Shown piece after piece: positions 51,181-54,056 of a DNA stretch of 54,056 bases. Within the stretch, counting starts at the first letter, position 1. Every line of letters begins with the position of its first letter. Origin of the DNA: Bacteroidales bacterium UBA1800 (lineage in GTDB: Bacteria > Bacteroidota > Bacteroidia > Bacteroidales > VadinHA17); the NCBI GenBank assembly GCA_002319915.1, contig DCFQ01000004.1, positions 1 to 54,056 of the forward strand. Direction: 5' to 3'. The position numbers and the translations under genes are program-made. Below the pieces are notes generated by a model, which searched no databases, had not been told where the DNA came from, and worked only from the letters and a program-made list of their open reading frames with translations.

Positions 51181-53184
51181 TTAATATTCATTCAATAATG
51201 CCATTACTTCGGAGTACATCTGCTCATGGGTGTAACCCTGGATATCAATCGATTTGGTCCTGCAGAATGCAACGCATGTGCCGCACCCCTGACACAGGCC
51301 CGGGTTCACTTTTGCCACCCTCTTTATCACTGCACCGCTTCTGTCCTTTATCTCCTCCTTTTCGATGGCCTGGTAGGGGCAAGCAGAAACGCACAGGAAG
51401 CACCCCACGCATGAGGAATATACAGGCGCAGGCTGGCGGTTTACCACTGCTATCAGGGGTTCCCTGGTCAGCTCGTCCTGCGAGAAGAGTCCTGCTACTT
51501 TCACTGCAGCACCGGATGCCATCGAGACCGACTCCGGGATATCCCGTGGCGCCTGGCATGCCCCGGCAAGGAATATTCCTGCGGTGTTCGTCTCAACCGG
51601 TTTCAGCTTGGGATGGGCCTCGGCGAAGAAATGATATGGGTCGTATGAAACGTGGAGCTTCTGGGCCAGTTCTTCAGCTCCTTCATTTGCCACTCCCGCA
51701 GTTGCCAGAACTACCATGTCGGCTTCAATTTCGACCGGCATTGCCCCCAAGAGAGTATCTGCGCCCTTTACTATAAGCTTGCCATTCTTCTCATAAATCC
51801 TTGATACACGGCCGCGTACGTAGTTAACCCCGTCGTCTTCAATCGCACGGCGCACAAATTCCTCATACATCTTCCCTCCTGCCCTGATATCCATGTAGAA
51901 AACATACGATTTTCCTCCGTGGACCTTATGCTGGTAAAGCATCGCATGCTTGGCGATATACATGCAGCATATCTTGGAGCAGTAAGGTATCCCTTTAGCC
52001 TCGTCGCGCGAACCCGCACATGAGAGGAAAACAATAGTCTGTGGAACCTTCCCGTCGGATGGCCTGCGAATCTCTCCAAGCGTCGGCCCCGATGCTGAGG
52101 CAAGACGCTCAAACTGGAGACCTGTAATGATATCTGGATGTTTTCCATAACCGTATTCCGGGAAGAAATCTGTCTGCTTTATCGTGAATCCAGTTGCCAG
52201 GACAATTGCTCCCACTTCAACCTCAACAATCTGGTCCTCCTGGTCGAATCTTATAGCGCCTGTCGGACACACTTTCTCACAAATGCGGCATTTCCCTTTG
52301 GTATAATAAGTGCAGTTCTTCCTGTCGATCACAGGCTTGTTGGGAACAGCCTGTGGAAATGGGACATAAATGGCTGTCCGCATGCCAAGCCCTTCATTGA
52401 ACTCGCTCGGGATCTTTTTACTCGGGCACTTTGTGGTGCATAACCCGCAGCCTGTGCAAAGCTTTTCATCAAGGCTTTTTGACTTCCTCCGGATCTTTGC
52501 CTTGAAATTGCCTATGAATCCTTCCAGGCTTTCCAGCTCTGCATATGTGTACAGGGTGATATTCGGATGCTGAGCCACCTCGACCATCCTTGGAGTGAGG
52601 ATACACTGTGAGCAGTCGAGCGTAGGGAAAGTCTCTGAAAGCTGCGACATATGGCCGCCGATCGATGGGTCCTTCTCGATAAGAATGACCTTGTGACCGG
52701 TATTCGCAATATCCAGGCTCGCCTGGATCCCTGCTATTCCCCCTCCTATTACCAGTGCAGTTTTTGTCACTGGAACCTTTATGGCGTTCAGCGACTGATT
52801 ATACTTGACCTTTTCAACGAGTACTCTCACCAGGTCAATCGCTTTATCCGTTGTGGGATCCCCTTTCTCGTGCACCCAGGAACAGTGCTCGCGCAGGTTG
52901 GCCATCTCACACATGTAAGGGTTCAGCCCTGCCTCTGCACAGGCTTTCCTGAATGTGGGCTCATGCATCCTGGGGGAACATGCAGCAACGACAACACCGG
53001 TAAGGCCTTTTTCTGCTATCGCATTCTTGATCAGGGTCTGACCGGGATCGGAGCACATGTATTTATAATCCACGCTGAAGGTCACCCCGTCGTATTTTCC
53101 GGCAGTTTCCGCCACCTTCGCACAATCGACGGTCGCGCTAATGTTTTCGCCGCAGTGACAAACGAATACTCCTATTTTTGACAT
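51181..53184 (-). CDS. hdrA: HdrA: FAD-containing electron-bifurcating heterodisulfide reductase subunit
   Basis: 667 residues. The N-terminal domain (GVFVCHCGENIS) precedes the FAD fold (ALVIGGGIAGIQASLDIA, 143-160; ILIEKDPSIGGHMSQLSE) and the HdrA-specific LDCSQCILTPRM (189-200). Then come four ferredoxin-type sites: Cys243/246/249/253, Cys291/299/302/306, Cys592/595/598/602 and Cys631/634/637/641. The C-terminal ferredoxin pair is as in methanogen HdrA. Its flavin splits electrons between ferredoxin and a disulfide. It is encoded between hdrB and flxD, with 28-base and 10-base gaps. Confidence 0.93.
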   Translation of the reverse strand: MSKIGVFVCHCGENISATVDCAKVAETAGKYDGVTFSVDYKYMCSDPGQTLIKNAIAEKGLTGVVVAACSPRMHEPTFRKACAEAGLNPYMCEMANLREHCSWVHEKGDPTTDKAIDLVRVLVEKVKYNQSLNAIKVPVTKTALVIGGGIAGIQASLDIANTGHKVILIEKDPSIGGHMSQLSETFPTLDCSQCILTPRMVEVAQHPNITLYTYAELESLEGFIGNFKAKIRRKSKSLDEKLCTGCGLCTTKCPSKKIPSEFNEGLGMRTAIYVPFPQAVPNKPVIDRKNCTYYTKGKCRICEKVCPTGAIRFDQEDQIVEVEVGAIVLATGFTIKQTDFFPEYGYGKHPDIITGLQFERLASASGPTLGEIRRPSDGKVPQTIVFLSCAGSRDEAKGIPYCSKICCMYIAKHAMLYQHKVHGGKSYVFYMDIRAGGKMYEEFVRRAIEDDGVNYVRGRVSRIYEKNGKLIVKGADTLLGAMPVEIEADMVVLATAGVANEGAEELAQKLHVSYDPYHFFAEAHPKLKPVETNTAGIFLAGACQAPRDIPESVSMASGAAVKVAGLFSQDELTREPLIAVVNRQPAPVYSSCVGCFLCVSACPYQAIEKEEIKDRSGAVIKRVAKVNPGLCQGCGTCVAFCRTKSIDIQGYTHEQMYSEVMALLNEY

Positions 53185-53212
53185 ATTATAGTCGTAATAA
53201 TCTTAATTATAA

Positions 53213-54055
53213 TCAAATAGTTACTTTAACAAAATGCCTTTGAAGCGCGAGCTCCTTCCTGTCGATCCCTACAGCGAGGCCGATCGCCTGGGTCACATAC
53301 AGCACAGGAATATCGATCTTTTCACCCAGGAATGAGTTTATCGCATCACGCCTCATGTCAAGGTTTGAGTGGCACATCGGGCATGCGACCACAACCGCCT
53401 CGGCGCCCCTGTCGTGAGCGTCTTTCATGATCTGTCCCGATAGCCTGCCTACGGAACTGGTCCTGGAAACTGACAAGCCTGCGCCGCAGCATTCCGTCTT
53501 GAAGGCCCAGTCCACAGGAGTTGCTCCGATCTTAAGCATCAGGTCGTCCATAGACTGGGGATCCTCCTCCCTGTCAAATTTCAGGATCTCGTGGGGCCTC
53601 ACCAGGTAGCAGCCGTAATAACAGGCCACCCTATGATTGAACGGGGTCTTTATTTTTGATTCAAGGTTTGGGGTCACGTATTTGTCAAGCATCTGGACCA
53701 CGTTCAGGATGCGGGTGGTTCCCCTGTACTCCTTGTTGTTGATTTCGGCAATCCTGGTCCTGAGCGACGCATCAGCATCGAGCTGGTGGCCGGTAACGGT
53801 CAGCCGGCTGTAGCATGCGGCGCAGGGAACAACGATATCCTCAAATCCCTGCTCTTCAGCAAGCGAGAGTATCCTTGCGGGAAGTGCCACGGAGAGATCC
53901 CTGTTAAGGTTGTGTGCCGCTGTGGCGCCGCAACAGTTCCAGTCGGAAATTTCCTGAATATTTACATCAAATGCCCGGGCAACGGCGAGAACCGATTCCG
54001 CATATTCGCGCGACGAACCTTTCAGCGAGCAGCCTGGATAAAATCCGAGAGTCAT
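53213..54055 (-). CDS. hdrB: HdrB: CCG-domain heterodisulfide reductase catalytic subunit
   Basis: 280 residues and complete at the N-terminus, although its ATG (54055-54053) is one base from the window edge. Two full CCG motifs: Cys9, Cys41-Cys42, Cys78 and Cys81 (spacings 31, 35, 2); and Cys149, Cys189-Cys190, Cys225 and Cys228 (39, 34, 2). Such motifs bind the noncubane [4Fe-4S] clusters that cleave the disulfide in methanogen HdrB. Bacterial versions reduce an unknown or DsrC-like disulfide. An hdrC is expected upstream, beyond the window. Confidence 0.9.
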   Translation of the reverse strand: MTLGFYPGCSLKGSSREYAESVLAVARAFDVNIQEISDWNCCGATAAHNLNRDLSVALPARILSLAEEQGFEDIVVPCAACYSRLTVTGHQLDADASLRTRIAEINNKEYRGTTRILNVVQMLDKYVTPNLESKIKTPFNHRVACYYGCYLVRPHEILKFDREEDPQSMDDLMLKIGATPVDWAFKTECCGAGLSVSRTSSVGRLSGQIMKDAHDRGAEAVVVACPMCHSNLDMRRDAINSFLGEKIDIPVLYVTQAIGLAVGIDRKELALQRHFVKVTI

Positions 54056-54056
54056 A

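Overview
The window looks like a chromosomal segment of an anaerobic, fermentative member of the Bacteroidota. Three things point there. Outer-membrane barrel proteins with Sec signals and no Shine-Dalgarno sites are common. Several genes carry TAnnTTTG boxes of the Bacteroidota -7 type 10-60 bases before the start. An ExbB-ExbD-ExbD-TonB cluster is preceded by a phosphate-binding-like lipoprotein and a TPR/carboxypeptidase-regulatory protein. I see no tRNA, CRISPR array, insertion sequence or phage gene. The one RNA gene is RNase P RNA.

Layout. 1-4.1 kb: an octamer repeat, then envelope proteins of unknown function. 4.3-7.2 kb: a lipoprotein ADP-ribosylglycohydrolase and a convergent secreted GH5 glycosidase, separated by an inverted-repeat element. 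7.3-10.2 kb: an Lrp/AsnC regulator, pyrD-pyrK (class 1B dihydroorotate dehydrogenase) and an XRE regulator. Upstream of the XRE gene lie 598 bases without a gene, filled with repeated ATTACA-N2-TGTAAT operator-like sites. 10.8-13.7 kb: a dicarboxylate/amino-acid symporter, a small barrel protein and an SDR oxidoreductase. 13.7-18.9 kb: a fermentation operon pta-ackA-ptb-ptb'-buk, with a divergent 976-residue fused FAD/Fe-S D-lactate/glycolate-type dehydrogenase (19.1-22.0 kb). 22.0-29.0 kb: an omega-amidase-type nitrilase, a membrane-anchored unknown, gamma-glutamyltransferase, rarA, kdsA and a LolA-like periplasmic protein. 29.1-29.5 kb: rnpB. 29.6-37.9 kb: queA and the TonB energisation cluster. 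38.1-45.7 kb: a leftward sugar region (FucP-type permease, galK, galM, second FucP-type permease, Tat-exported sugar isomerase/epimerase, threonine aldolase). 46.0-48.0 kb: truA and a second ExbB/ExbD pair. 48.1-54.1 kb: a leftward hdrB-hdrA-flxD-flxC-flxB-flxA operon, running to the window edge.

The energy genes fit together as a fermentation scheme. Lactate or glycolate is oxidised, acyl-CoA is converted to acyl phosphate and ATP through Pta/AckA and Ptb/Buk, and NADH is balanced by a FlxABCD-HdrAB complex that probably bifurcates electrons between ferredoxin and a disulfide. The natural disulfide partner is not visible here.

The most unusual non-coding features are the XRE operator array (10252-10697), a dispersed TTAACCGCAAAG inverted-repeat family (five intergenic copies, one of which encodes the last 18 residues of TruA), and an 8 x 8-bp repeat that supplies the C-terminus and stop codon of the nitrilase.
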